From: Acidovorax temperans
Lineage (GTDB): Bacteria; Pseudomonadota; Gammaproteobacteria; Burkholderiales; Burkholderiaceae_C
NCBI RefSeq assembly: GCF_006716905.1
Contig: NZ_VFPV01000001.1
Coordinates: 1,654,269-1,718,268 of the forward strand
Direction of reading: 5' to 3'
Length of the DNA: 64,000 nucleotides
In this document: positions 26,205 to 35,634 of the stretch, one piece after another
How the letters are laid out: each line of letters begins with the position of its first letter
Numbering within the stretch: the stretch's first letter is position 1
Position numbers and translations under genes: made by a program
The notes under the pieces: model-generated
What the model was told of the DNA's origin: nothing
Database searches by the model: none
What the model saw: the letters and a program-made list of their open reading frames with translations, nothing else

Positions 26205-26265
26205 CTCATATTTTGATAGCGTATCGCGCTTACCAGATAAGCGCTGCAGGGCTTTTTTATCAACA
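26205..26265. repeat. AGCGCTT-type palindromic repeat overlapping the end of the DUF2817 gene
   Basis: TTTTGATAGCGTATCGCGCTT, then AGATAAGCGCTGCAGGGC and a T-run. GCGCTT pairs with AAGCGC. The stop codon of the neighbouring peptidase-like gene lies at its edge. The rest of 26040-26204 shows no gene and should carry the ACBP promoter. Confidence 0.65.
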
Positions 26266-27360
26266 ACCCGTCAAACCATCCACCGCCTGGAACAGCGACT
26301 GCCGCGCCTGGCTGATGATCTGGCCCTTCCATGCATCGGTGTCGGTGTAGAAGGCGGCCAGCATCTGGGCCTTGATCTGTGCGGCCAGCTCGGCCGGGGC
26401 TTCGGGGTGGATATTGAGCCAGTGCTCGGCGCGCAGCGCCTGGATGACTTCGGTGACCGGCACGGTACCGTATTCCATGGCAATGCCGGTGTATTCGGCC
26501 TGCGGGCACTCGTCATAAATGGCAGTCCACATCAGCCCCGTGAGGAAGGCCGAGGTGGATGAGCCGTCGTAGATGGAGGTCACGGGCGTGGCACCGCCGC
26601 CACCCCACCACTGGCGCGCGCGCTGCACGGCGGCGGCATCGTCCTTGCCCGCGTAGATGCGCTCGCCCAGGCCGCTCGGGCCCAGGCCCGTGTGCAGATC
26701 AATCCAGGCCAGGCGCTGCGCACGGGTGCCGTGCTCGCGCAGCACCTGGCGCAGGGTGTGGTTGCTCCAGGTGGGTGCGGTGCCGCCATAGAACAAGCCC
26801 TGCGCAAACTCGTGCTGCCCGCGGGTGATGGCGGCTTGCCAGGCAGACTCACCGCGCTCGGCCATGAAGGCTTGCACCGCCTGCACGTTGGCGGCGTTGG
26901 GCGGCCACACGTCGGGCAGCAGCAGGGGCGCTACCTCGCGGTAGGCAGCGTTGTCTGGCAAGGGCCCGGTGAAGGAGTGGAAGTTGCGGTTGAGATCGAC
27001 GTTTTCATGCGTGGCGCGCCGAATGTGCGAGAAGCCGTACGGGTTGAGCGCATGGATGTAGAGCACCGCCACACCAGCATCGCGCGCCTTGGCGCGCCAC
27101 TCGGCGTCGTGCAGCGCAAACACCTGCACGCCGCTGCCGCAATAGCCCTCCACCCCGTGGCAGGCGCTGCTCACCATCAACAGCTTGTCTGCGCCACGGG
27201 GGCCGTCCAAAGCCACGTCCATGGCCAGCACCTCGCCGTCACGCCCGGCCAGCGGGTGGGTGTGGGACTCCACCTCCAGCCCGCCTGCGGCGACGGCCTC
27301 CAGAAACTTCCGGCGGGCTACCGCGTAGGTGGGCGAAAAGGCTTCGGGGATACCAATCAT
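26260..27360 (-). CDS. DUF2817 family M14-like metallopeptidase
   Basis: 366 residues. Metal-binding pattern of the carboxypeptidase fold: CHGVEGYCGS (His and Glu, about 70), HENVDLNRNF, IDLHTGLGP (third His, about 225) and a catalytic-type Glu in IAMEYGTVPV (about 300). No signal peptide is seen, so it is cytoplasmic. DUF2817 proteins are thought to be zinc carboxypeptidases or deacylases; the substrate is unknown. The downstream partner in transcription order is outside, while an M20 amidohydrolase lies 44 bp upstream on the same strand, so the two probably form an operon that processes acylated peptides or amino acids. Confidence 0.82.
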   Translation of the reverse strand: MIGIPEAFSPTYAVARRKFLEAVAAGGLEVESHTHPLAGRDGEVLAMDVALDGPRGADKLLMVSSACHGVEGYCGSGVQVFALHDAEWRAKARDAGVAVLYIHALNPYGFSHIRRATHENVDLNRNFHSFTGPLPDNAAYREVAPLLLPDVWPPNAANVQAVQAFMAERGESAWQAAITRGQHEFAQGLFYGGTAPTWSNHTLRQVLREHGTRAQRLAWIDLHTGLGPSGLGERIYAGKDDAAAVQRARQWWGGGGATPVTSIYDGSSTSAFLTGLMWTAIYDECPQAEYTGIAMEYGTVPVTEVIQALRAEHWLNIHPEAPAELAAQIKAQMLAAFYTDTDAWKGQIISQARQSLFQAVDGLTGC

Positions 27361-27404
27361 GGAGCGGTTCTTTCAGTCAACGGCAGGGCAGGTGGGGTGG
27401 TCTC

Positions 27405-28616
27405 TCAGGCAGCCTTGGCCTGGGCCGCCAGCCATTCTTCGGCCAGCCGCACCCAGAACGTGCCGCCCAGCGGGATCAGGTCGTCATTGAAGTCGTAGCT
27501 GGGGTTGTGCAGCGTGCAAGGCCCGCCACCGTGGCCCATTTCGCGGTGGCTGCCATCGCCGTTGGCAATGAACAGGTAGGCGCCCGGTTTGGCCTGCAGC
27601 ATGTAGGCAAAGTCTTCCGCGCCCATGCTGGGCTCCTGGTCCAGCGCCCGGTCTTCGCCCACGATGCTGGCCATGACCTTGCGGGCAAACTGCGCTTCGG
27701 CCGGGGTGTTGATGGTGGGCGGGTAGTTGCGCACAAATTCAAAGTCGCACACCGCGTCGTGCGCGGCGCAGGTGTGCTCGGCCACCTGGCGCATGCGTTT
27801 TTCAATCAGGTCGAGCACCTCGAAAGAGAAGGTGCGCACGGTGCCCTGCAACTCGCAGCTGTCGGGCACCACGTTGGTGGCCTCGCCGGTGTGGATCATG
27901 GTGACCGAGATCACGCCCGCATCCACCGGCTTCTTGTTGCGGCTGATGATGGTCTGGAAGGCCTGCACCATCTGGCAGGCAATCGGCACCGGGTCCACCC
28001 CCATGTGGGGCATGGCAGCGTGGCCGCCCTTGCCTCGCACGGTGATCTTGAATTCGCTGGTCGATGCCATCACCGGCCCCGCACTGGCGGCCATGGTGCC
28101 TGCAGGCATGCCCGGCCAGTTGTGCATGCCGTACACGGCCTGCATGGGGAATTTTTCAAACAGCCCGTCTTCAATCATCACGCGGGCACCGCCGCCGCCC
28201 TCTTCCGCAGGCTGGAAGATGAGGTACACCGTGCCGTCAAAGTTGCGGTGCTTGGCAAAGTGCTGCGCCGCTGCCAGCAGCATGGCCGTGTGGCCATCAT
28301 GGCCGCAGGCGTGCATCTTGCCGTGGTGTTTGCTGGCGTGCTCAAAGGTGTTGAACTCCTGCATGGGCAGGGCGTCCATGTCGGCGCGCAGGCCAATGGC
28401 ACGCCCGCAGGCACCGCCGTCGCGGCCATGCACGATGCCCACCACACCCGTCTTGCCCAGCCCGCGGTGGATGGGAATGCCCCATTCGGTGAGCTTGCCC
28501 GCCACCACATCGGCGGTGCGCACTTCTTCAAAGCACAGCTCGGGGTGGGCGTGAATGTCCCGGCGCACCGCTGCGATACCCGCGGCCTGGGTGACGATGG
28601 AGTCGATAACGTTCAT
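27405..28616 (-). CDS. M20-family amidohydrolase (hippurate hydrolase type)
   Basis: 403 residues from MNVIDSIVTQAAG (AAGGA upstream of the ATG at 28616). Metal site residues lie in RRDIHAHPELCFEE, GLRADMDALPMQE and MHACGHDGHTAMLL, with the catalytic Glu pair in FQPAEEGGGGA. It removes acyl groups from N-acyl amino acids such as hippurate. Cytoplasmic. It is divergent from argE and in tandem with the DUF2817 gene. Confidence 0.9.
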   Translation of the reverse strand: MNVIDSIVTQAAGIAAVRRDIHAHPELCFEEVRTADVVAGKLTEWGIPIHRGLGKTGVVGIVHGRDGGACGRAIGLRADMDALPMQEFNTFEHASKHHGKMHACGHDGHTAMLLAAAQHFAKHRNFDGTVYLIFQPAEEGGGGARVMIEDGLFEKFPMQAVYGMHNWPGMPAGTMAASAGPVMASTSEFKITVRGKGGHAAMPHMGVDPVPIACQMVQAFQTIISRNKKPVDAGVISVTMIHTGEATNVVPDSCELQGTVRTFSFEVLDLIEKRMRQVAEHTCAAHDAVCDFEFVRNYPPTINTPAEAQFARKVMASIVGEDRALDQEPSMGAEDFAYMLQAKPGAYLFIANGDGSHREMGHGGGPCTLHNPSYDFNDDLIPLGGTFWVRLAEEWLAAQAKAA

Positions 28617-28712
28617 GATATGTGTCCTTACGATCCTGCAGTCTAGCCCGTGAGCAACACGGGGGCCAGTGCGGGTTTTTATCGGTTCTTTTGCCCCCAG
28701 CCAAGGCACGCC

Positions 28713-29870
28713 ATGCTCTCACCCCACGCCCTCGAACTTGCACAAACCCTGGTGCGCATGAACACCGTCAGCCAGAACTCCAATCTGGAGCTGATCCACT
28801 TTGTGCGCGACACGCTGACCCAACTGGGCGTGAAAAGCCGCCTGACATTCAACGCCGACAAGACCAAGGCCAACCTGTTCGCCACGCTGGGCGAGGGCAA
28901 GCCCAGCGGCATCATTCTTTCGGGTCACACCGACACCGTGCCCTGGACGGGGCAGGACTGGAGCATGGACCCGCTGAGCGCCTTGGTGCAGGACGGCAAG
29001 CTCTACGGCCGCGGCAGTGCCGACATGAAGGCCTTCATCGGCCTGGCCCTGGCCCACGCAGAAGCCTTCCTGAACAGCCAGGCCCCGTTCGCGGTGCACT
29101 TCGCCTTCAGCTACGACGAGGAAGTGGGCTGCTTTGGTGTGAAAGAGCTGATTGCCGACCTGCGCGACGCCGGCGTCAAGCCCCTGGCCTGCATTGTGGG
29201 TGAGCCCACGCTCATGGTGCCCGCCATTGCCCACAAGGGGGTGTACCGCTACAAGTGCTGCGTGCGCGGGAAAGAAGCGCACTCTTCGTTGACCCCGCAC
29301 TCCGTCAACGCGATTGAAATGGCCGCCCGCGTGGTGGGTCGAGTGCGCGACATGGCCGAGGGCTTTGAGCAGCACGAGCCCCGCTTTGAGGGCTTTGACG
29401 TGCCCTTTTCCACCGCCAGCGTCGGCCAGTTCCACGGTGGCATTGCCGACAACGTGGTGCCGCGCGACGCCGAATTCCGCTACGAATTCCGCGACCTGCC
29501 CACGGCCAACGCGGCGCAGATGCAAGCCGAGGTGCTGGCCTATGCCAAGTCGCTGGAGCCCGCGATGAAGAAGGTGGCGCCAGACGCAGGTTTTGGCTTT
29601 GAGACCATCTGCGAGATCCCGAGCTTTCTGGGCAGCAAGGACGACGCCGTCACCCGTCTGGCCCAGCGGCTGAGCGGCGAAGCCGGCACCACGCTGGTGG
29701 CCTTCGGTACCGAAGCCGGGCTGTTCAAGAACGCCGGCATCCCCACCGTGGTGTGCGGCCCCGGCAGCATCCAGCAAGCCCACCAGCCCGACGAGTTCGT
29801 GAGCCTGGAGCAGCTGGGGCGCTGCGAGGCGTTCATGCAGGGGCTGGCGAATACCCAGTCCATGGACTGA
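28713..29870 (+). CDS. argE: Acetylornithine deacetylase ArgE
   Basis: 385 residues from the ATG at 28713 (AAGG upstream). M20 peptidase motifs are SGHTDTVPWTGQDW (metal His and Asp), YGRGSADMKAF, DEEVGCFG (catalytic Glu pair) and FGTEAGLFKNAGIPTVVCGPG. These match ArgE closely, which hydrolyses N-acetylornithine to ornithine in arginine synthesis. It is monocistronic by context. Confidence 0.9.
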   Translation: MLSPHALELAQTLVRMNTVSQNSNLELIHFVRDTLTQLGVKSRLTFNADKTKANLFATLGEGKPSGIILSGHTDTVPWTGQDWSMDPLSALVQDGKLYGRGSADMKAFIGLALAHAEAFLNSQAPFAVHFAFSYDEEVGCFGVKELIADLRDAGVKPLACIVGEPTLMVPAIAHKGVYRYKCCVRGKEAHSSLTPHSVNAIEMAARVVGRVRDMAEGFEQHEPRFEGFDVPFSTASVGQFHGGIADNVVPRDAEFRYEFRDLPTANAAQMQAEVLAYAKSLEPAMKKVAPDAGFGFETICEIPSFLGSKDDAVTRLAQRLSGEAGTTLVAFGTEAGLFKNAGIPTVVCGPGSIQQAHQPDEFVSLEQLGRCEAFMQGLANTQSMD

Positions 29871-29908
29871 GGCCGCACCTGCCCCACCATCGGGCAAAAA
29901 ATCAGACA

Positions 29909-29940
29909 TAAAAAAAGCCCGGCACTTTCGCGCCGGGCTT
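29909..29940 (-). terminator. Terminator between argE and the minus-strand binding-protein gene
   Basis: AGCCCGGC and GCCGGGCT form an 8-9 bp stem (29915-29923 with 29932-29940). On the minus strand a run of seven T follows, so it ends the transcript of the ABC-type binding protein at 29971-31119; it may also stop argE transcripts. Confidence 0.8.
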
Positions 29941-29970
29941 GGATGGTGGTTGCAGGGCTTGCGCAACGTG

Positions 29971-31119
29971 TCAGGTTCTCACCCGGCCATCGCCGGTGAG
30001 CATCGACATTTCCACAAAGGTGGATGCCGTGTGGTCATTCGCGCCAAACGACACCGGGAAGCCCGAAATCACCTGGGTGCCCAGGCCTTCCATGCCAGAG
30101 ATGAAGCTGTCGCGGCTGATCTTGCCGGTGGCTGCGGCCTGGCGCAGGCCTTCGGTGAAGATGCGGGCGGCCAGAAAGCCTTCCATGCTGGAGTAGTTGG
30201 GCTGCACCTTGTCGCCCGCCTTTTTGATGGCATCCAGAAACTCGCGGGTGATCTGGCGCGAGGGCTGGTAGGGCGACGGAACCACCTGCGACACCACCAC
30301 ACCGGCGCCATCCTTGCCCAGCTCGTCGGCCAGCGCCTGCGTGCCCACGAACGATACGTTGTAGAACGTGCCGCCGAAACCTGCCTTGCGGGCGGCACGC
30401 ACAAAGGCGGCGCTGGCGCCGTAGGCGGCAATCTGCACCACCGCATCGGGCTTGGCGGCCACCAGCTTTTCCACGGCGGCAGCCACGTCCACCGAATTGC
30501 GCTCCACCGTGGCTGCGCCTGCCAGGGGCAGCTTGTGCTCGGCCAGCGCCTTGTTCACGCCGTCAAGCCCAGCCTTGCCATAGGCATCGTTCTGGTGGAA
30601 CACGGCGATCTTCTTGATGCCCAGGTTGACCAGTTGGCGCACGATGAGCGCGGTTTCGTCGTAGTACGAAGCCCGCACATGGAAGATGAGGCGATTGAAC
30701 GGCTGGCGCAGCGACTCGGCCCCCGTGAACGGGGCGAAAAACGGCACCTTGGCCTGGTTGAACAGGGGCACAGCCGCCAGGCTGGTGGGTGTGCCCACAT
30801 AGCCAAACAGTGCAAACACGTCGTCAGCGATGAGCTTGCGGGTGTTTTCTGCGCAGCGGTCGGGCTCGTAGCCGTCGTCCAGCGTGCGGATTTCCACCAT
30901 GCGCTTGCCCACGCCACCGGCGGCGTTGAGCTGGTCAAAAAACAGCTTGGCCCCCTGGTTGAACTGGATACCCAATTGCGCGGCCGGGCCTGAAAATGCA
31001 GCAGACTGCCCCAGCACGATACGACCTTCGCTTTGGGCCCGTGCCACACCAAAACCAGCCAGCGCGGTAGCGCCAATGCCTAGGGAAAACTGCCTGCGGT
31101 TCAAAACGGAAGGTTGCAT
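29971..31119 (-). CDS. Tat-exported ABC-type solute-binding protein (LivJ/K family)
   Basis: 382 residues from MQPSVLNRRQFSLG; the twin-arginine motif NRRQFSLG and hydrophobic GIGATALAGFGVARA indicate Tat export, with cleavage after ARA. The mature protein is a type I periplasmic-binding fold with GQSAAFSGPAAQLGIQFNQGAKLFFDQLN and AVFHQNDAYGKAGLDGV. No permease or ATPase genes are adjacent, so it is an orphan that may use a transporter elsewhere or act in sensing. An alternative start at 31155 adds 12 residues. Confidence 0.86.
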   Translation of the reverse strand: MQPSVLNRRQFSLGIGATALAGFGVARAQSEGRIVLGQSAAFSGPAAQLGIQFNQGAKLFFDQLNAAGGVGKRMVEIRTLDDGYEPDRCAENTRKLIADDVFALFGYVGTPTSLAAVPLFNQAKVPFFAPFTGAESLRQPFNRLIFHVRASYYDETALIVRQLVNLGIKKIAVFHQNDAYGKAGLDGVNKALAEHKLPLAGAATVERNSVDVAAAVEKLVAAKPDAVVQIAAYGASAAFVRAARKAGFGGTFYNVSFVGTQALADELGKDGAGVVVSQVVPSPYQPSRQITREFLDAIKKAGDKVQPNYSSMEGFLAARIFTEGLRQAAATGKISRDSFISGMEGLGTQVISGFPVSFGANDHTASTFVEMSMLTGDGRVRT

Positions 31120-31264
31120 GGTGGGTGCTGAGGGTTGGTTTTGTGTCAGGGGCAACGTATAACCGCCACACCGGCTTTGGATGCAACGTTAAGTCACAAA
31201 GCACGCAACCCTAAGCAGGTTACATACACATTAATACACTCGATTTTCGGTCTATCACGAATAA

Positions 31265-33346
31265 ATGTCTGCATCTATTAGCGTAAACCCTACACCGGAA
31301 CAGGTTCTAAGCGTTCGCGGCGCCTGCCCGCACGACTGTCCGGACACCTGCGGATTGCTCACCACCGTGGAAAACGGCGTGGCCACCCGGGTGCAAGGCA
31401 ACCCGGACCACCCCCACACCGATGGCGTGCTGTGCGCGAAAGTGAGCAAGTACACCGAGCGCACTTACCACCCCGAGCGCATCCTCACGCCGCTCAAGCG
31501 CAGCGGCGCCAAAGGCAGCGGCCAGTTCACGCCCGTGACCTGGGACGAAGCGCTAAGCGACATTGCCCAGCGCCTGCAAGCCATTGCCGCCCGCGCCCCC
31601 GAGGCCATCCTGCCCTACAGCTATGCAGGCACCATGGGCCTGGTGCAGGGCGAGAGCATGGACCGCCGCTTCTTCCACCACCTGGGCGCCTCGCTGCTGG
31701 ACCGCACCATCTGCGCGTCCGCCGGCGGCGAAGCGCTGGTGCAGACGCTGGGTGGCAAGGTGGGCATGAAGGTGGAGTTCTTTGCCGAATCCCAGCTCAT
31801 CCTCATCTGGGGCAGCAATTCGATTGGCAGCAACCTGCACTTCTGGCGCTACGCCCAGCAGGCCAAGCGCAATGGTGCCAAGCTGGTGTGCATCGACCCC
31901 CGCAAGAGCGAAACCGCCGACAAGTGCCATGAACACATCGCCCTGCGCCCCGGCACCGACGCCGCCCTGGCGCTGGCGCTGATGCACGAGCTGATCCAAA
32001 ACGACTGGCTCGACCACGACTACATCGCCCAGCACACGCTGGGCTGGGAGCCACTGCGCGAGCGCGCCCTGCAATGGCCGCCCGAGCGCGCCGCCGAGGT
32101 GTGCGGCATTCCGGCCGAACAAATCCGCCAACTGGCCCGCGACTGGGGCACCACAAAGCCCGCCGCTATCCGCCTGAACTACGGCATGCAGCGCGTGCGC
32201 GGCGGTGGCAACGCAGTGCGCGCCGTGGCCTGCCTGCCCGCGCTCACCGGCGCGTGGCGGCACCGTGCGGGCGGGCTGCTGCTGTCCAGCTCGGGCCAGT
32301 TTCCGGTGGATCGCGCCGCGCTGCACCGCCCAGACCTGCTGGCCGGGCGCACTCCGCGCACCATCAACATGTCCACCATTGGCGACGACCTGCTGCGCGA
32401 GGCCTCGCCCACATTTGGCCCGAAGGTGGAGGCTGTGGTGGTCTACAACAGCAACCCCGTGGCCGTGGCGCCCGATTCGGGCAAGGTGGTGCAAGGCTTT
32501 GCGCGAGATGACCTGTTCACCGTGGTGCTGGAGCACTTTCACACCGACACGGCTGACTACGCCGACTACATCCTGCCCGCCACCACGCAGCTGGAGCACT
32601 GGGACGTGCACCTGGCCTATGGCCATACCGATGTGATGCTCAACCGCCCGGCCATCGCCCCCGTCGGCCAGGCACGCAGCAACGCCCAGATCTTCCGCGA
32701 CCTGGCTGCCCGCATGGGCCTGACCGACCCCTGCCTTGCCGACAGCGACGAAACCCTGTGCCGCCAAGCCTTTGGCAACGCAGTGGACTATGCGCTGCTC
32801 GAAAGCCAGGGCTTTGCCACGCTGGCCGGGCCCGATGCGCCGTTTGCCGAAGGCCACTTCCCCACGCCTTCGGGCCGCTGCGAATTCTTCAGCGCCCGCC
32901 TGGCCGCGCAAGGCCTGGACGGCCTGCCCGACCACGTTCCCAACCACGAGTTGCAGGGCACCGACGCCCGCTACCCGTTGGCCATGATCTCGCCGCCCGC
33001 GCGCAACTTCCTCAACTCCACCTTCGTCAACGTCAAGAGCCTGCGCACCATCGAAGGCCGTCCGTTGCTGGAGATGCACCCCGACGACGCTGCCGCACGC
33101 GGCATTGCCGACGGCAGCACCGTGCGCGTGTTCAACGACCGGGGCAGCTACGAGTGCCATGCAGAAGTCTGCACCCGCGCCCGCCCCGGCGTGGTCAACG
33201 GCCTGGGCATCTGGTGGCGCAAGCTGGGGCTGAACGGCACCAACGTGAACGAGGTGACCAGCCAGGCCCTCACGGACCTGGGCCGTGCGCCCACGTTTTA
33301 TGACTGCCTGGTGGAGGTAGAGGCCAGCGCAAACGCCGCGGCCTGA
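31265..33346 (+). CDS. Cytoplasmic molybdopterin oxidoreductase with [4Fe-4S] site
   Basis: 693 residues. The N-terminal cluster motif is CPHDCPDTC (Cys 21, 25, 29) with a fourth Cys in GVLCAKVSKY (about 57). Three molybdopterin-domain blocks follow (VTWDEALSDIAQRL, LIWGSNSIGSN, YNSNPVAVAPD) and a C-terminal dinucleotide-binding domain (LLEMHPDDAAARGIADGS). No Tat signal, so it acts in the cytoplasm. It belongs to the formate dehydrogenase/nitrate reductase superfamily, but partner subunits are absent and the substrate is unknown. No strong ribosome site is visible at the ATG at 31265. Confidence 0.83.
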   Translation: MSASISVNPTPEQVLSVRGACPHDCPDTCGLLTTVENGVATRVQGNPDHPHTDGVLCAKVSKYTERTYHPERILTPLKRSGAKGSGQFTPVTWDEALSDIAQRLQAIAARAPEAILPYSYAGTMGLVQGESMDRRFFHHLGASLLDRTICASAGGEALVQTLGGKVGMKVEFFAESQLILIWGSNSIGSNLHFWRYAQQAKRNGAKLVCIDPRKSETADKCHEHIALRPGTDAALALALMHELIQNDWLDHDYIAQHTLGWEPLRERALQWPPERAAEVCGIPAEQIRQLARDWGTTKPAAIRLNYGMQRVRGGGNAVRAVACLPALTGAWRHRAGGLLLSSSGQFPVDRAALHRPDLLAGRTPRTINMSTIGDDLLREASPTFGPKVEAVVVYNSNPVAVAPDSGKVVQGFARDDLFTVVLEHFHTDTADYADYILPATTQLEHWDVHLAYGHTDVMLNRPAIAPVGQARSNAQIFRDLAARMGLTDPCLADSDETLCRQAFGNAVDYALLESQGFATLAGPDAPFAEGHFPTPSGRCEFFSARLAAQGLDGLPDHVPNHELQGTDARYPLAMISPPARNFLNSTFVNVKSLRTIEGRPLLEMHPDDAAARGIADGSTVRVFNDRGSYECHAEVCTRARPGVVNGLGIWWRKLGLNGTNVNEVTSQALTDLGRAPTFYDCLVEVEASANAAA

Positions 33347-33370
33347 ACAGAACGCAGGCCTGCGAAACGC

Positions 33371-33425
33371 TATTAATTTAATAGCTGCCAGCGCTTTTAG
33401 ATAAAGCGCTGGCGCCCATTTTTGC
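33371..33425. repeat. AGCGCTT palindrome between convergent genes, likely bidirectional terminator
   Basis: GCCAGCGCTTT (33387-33397) pairs exactly with AAAGCGCTGGC (33403-33413), flanked by AT-rich sequence ending in ATTTTTG. It lies between the convergent molybdopterin oxidoreductase and DJ-1-type genes. Confidence 0.7.
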
Positions 33426-33476
33426 TAAAAACCCAGCGCTTACGCCGCTGGCAGTCAAGCGCCCTGCACGGTGGCG

Positions 33477-34157
33477 TTACCCCAGCAACTGCAGCACCGC
33501 ATGGGCGCCCGGCTCCGACGAGGCGGGGTTCTGCCCTGTGATCAGCGTGCCATCGGTCAACACATAGGGTGCCCAGTCAGGGCCTTTGGAGTACACGCCG
33601 CCGTTGGCCTTGAGCATGTCTTCCACCAGGAAAGGCACCACGTCGGTCAACTGCACTGCGTCTTCTTCGGTGTTGGTAAAGCCCGTCACCTTTTTGCCCT
33701 TCACCAGCGGGGTCCCATCGGGTGCCTTGGTGTGGCGCAGCACGCCCGGCGCGTGGCACACCAGCGCCAGCGGTTTGCCAGCGGCAAAGGTCTGCTCGAT
33801 GAGTGCGATGGACTGCGCGTCTTCAGCCAGGTCCCACAGCGGGCCGTGGCCGCCGGGGTAGAACACGGCGTCAAATGCCTCGGCCTTCACGCTCGACAGC
33901 GGCACCGTGCTGGCCAGCTGCTTTTGCGCTTCGGCATCGGCCTTGAAGCGGCGCGTCGCGTCCGTCTGGGCGCTCTCGTCATCGCTTTTGGGGTCCAGCG
34001 GTGGCTGGCCGCCGTGGGGCGATGCGAGCGTGATCTGCGCGCCAGCATCTTTGAACACGTAGTACGGCGCGGCAAACTCTTCCAGCCAGAAGCCGGTCTT
34101 TTTGCCGGTGTTGCCCAGTTGGTCGTGGGACGTCAGAACCATGAGGATGTGTGCCAT
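33477..34157 (-). CDS. DJ-1/PfpI-family class I glutamine amidotransferase-like protein (Hsp31-like)
   Basis: 226 residues. The nucleophile elbow ALVCHAPGVL places Cys134 next to His135, and the conserved Glu lies in GFWLEEFAAPYY (26-27). This arrangement is that of the Hsp31/glyoxalase III-like branch of DJ-1/PfpI. Likely roles are protein deglycation, methylglyoxal detoxification or chaperoning; the exact activity is not determined. It lies 116 bp downstream of yqhD on the same strand, and together they point to aldehyde detoxification. Confidence 0.86.
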   Translation of the reverse strand: MAHILMVLTSHDQLGNTGKKTGFWLEEFAAPYYVFKDAGAQITLASPHGGQPPLDPKSDDESAQTDATRRFKADAEAQKQLASTVPLSSVKAEAFDAVFYPGGHGPLWDLAEDAQSIALIEQTFAAGKPLALVCHAPGVLRHTKAPDGTPLVKGKKVTGFTNTEEDAVQLTDVVPFLVEDMLKANGGVYSKGPDWAPYVLTDGTLITGQNPASSEPGAHAVLQLLG

Positions 34158-34273
34158 GGGGGTCGCTTTCTTTGTTCAGGGGAATCTAAAAACTGGTTGT
34201 AAAAAACCAAAACGCCACAGTACCCCCAACCAAGGCTGCTGGGTACTGCGGCGCGCCAAATCGCGGCGCTGGC

Positions 34274-35437
34274 TTACAGCGCCGCCTCCAGAATCCGGCG
34301 GCTGACCGCAGGCGTGATCTCACGCTGCTCACCCAGCTTGACCATGCCGTGGGCTTCGAGCTGGGCAATCACTTTCTCAATCACCTCTGCGCCCAGGCCG
34401 TAGCCCGACAGGCGGGTGCGGATGCCCATGCTCTCAAAGAAATCACGGGTGCGTTCGATGGCGGCGGTGATGCGTTCGTCTTCACTGCCGGTGGTGATGC
34501 CCCACACGCGCTCGGCGTACTGCAACAGCTTGGCGCGCTTCGGGCCACGGCGCTCGTTGAGCAGCGCGGGCAGCACGATGGCCAGGGTGCGGGCGTGGTC
34601 AATGCCGTGCAGCGCTGTCAGCTCGTGGCCAATCATGTGCGTGGCCCAGTCTTGCGGCACGCCAGCGCCAATCAAGCCATTGAGCGCCATGGTGGCGGCC
34701 CACATCAGGTTGGCGCGGTCGTCGTACACAGGCTCGGTGGCGGTGAGCAGGCGCGGGCCCACCTCGATCAGCGTGTGCAGGATGCCTTCGGCAAAGCGGT
34801 CTTGCACCAGGGCGTTGACGGGGTAAGTCAGGTACTGCTCCACCGTGTGCACAAAGGCATCGACCACACCGTTGGCCAGCTGCTGGGGCGGCAGGGTGTA
34901 GGTTTTGGTGGGGTCGAGCACCGAGAAGACGGGGTAGGTGTGCTCGCTGCTGAAGGGCAGCTTGGCGCCCTTGGCGCGGTGGGTAATGACGCTGCCGTTG
35001 TTCATCTCCGAACCCGTGGCGGGCAGCGTGAGCACGGCGCCAAACGGCATGGCGCGCTGCACGTTGCGGCCAAACTTTTCCAGAATGGCCCAGGGGTCGC
35101 CGCCTTCAAACAGCACGGCGGCGGCGATGAACTTGGTGGCGTCGATGACCGAGCCGCCGCCCACGGCCAGCAGAAAGTCAAACCCGCCTTCGCGGATCTG
35201 CGCCACGGCCTGCATGGAGGTTTCGTAGCTGGGGTTGGGCTCAATGCCGGTGAAGGTGGCGTGCTCGCGCTCGCCCAGCGCGGCGCGCACCTCGGCCAGC
35301 GTGCCAGTCTTTTCGGCGCTGGCGCCGCCCACCAGGATCAGCACCTTGGCGGCAGCGGGCACCAGCTTGGCCAGGTCGGCAATGCGCCCCTGGCCGAAGA
35401 CGATGTGGGTGGGGTTGTGGAAGTCGAAATTCAGCAT
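34274..35437 (-). CDS. yqhD: NADPH-dependent aldehyde reductase YqhD (iron-containing alcohol dehydrogenase)
   Basis: 387 residues from MLNFDFHNPTHIVFGQG (GGAGAAAG upstream of the ATG at 35437). The resemblance to E. coli YqhD is strong along its length: LLAVGGGSVIDATKFIAAA (coenzyme), LTLPATGSEMNNG, QLANGVVDAFVHTVEQY and the metal-binding run IGHELTALHGIDHARTLAIV. It reduces short-chain and reactive aldehydes in the cytoplasm. A LysR-type gene lies upstream on the same strand (197 bp), and the DJ-1-type gene lies downstream. Confidence 0.93.
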   Translation of the reverse strand: MLNFDFHNPTHIVFGQGRIADLAKLVPAAAKVLILVGGASAEKTGTLAEVRAALGEREHATFTGIEPNPSYETSMQAVAQIREGGFDFLLAVGGGSVIDATKFIAAAVLFEGGDPWAILEKFGRNVQRAMPFGAVLTLPATGSEMNNGSVITHRAKGAKLPFSSEHTYPVFSVLDPTKTYTLPPQQLANGVVDAFVHTVEQYLTYPVNALVQDRFAEGILHTLIEVGPRLLTATEPVYDDRANLMWAATMALNGLIGAGVPQDWATHMIGHELTALHGIDHARTLAIVLPALLNERRGPKRAKLLQYAERVWGITTGSEDERITAAIERTRDFFESMGIRTRLSGYGLGAEVIEKVIAQLEAHGMVKLGEQREITPAVSRRILEAAL

Positions 35438-35634
35438 GATTGTCTTTCTCCGTCGAAGGCGTTGCCCCAGCACCGGGCACTGGGCTGCGCAAGAAGCGCC
35501 GCGCTCGGTGGCGGCAGCAAGGGCGCGATTGTGCGGCGCAGGGGTGCGCGGCGCCGGTCGCGTGTGCATTACCCCTGCTGCTGGCAGAGCCTCGTGCGGC
35601 AGGTCGGCGCTGCGCATGCGGTTGCTGCTAGCGC

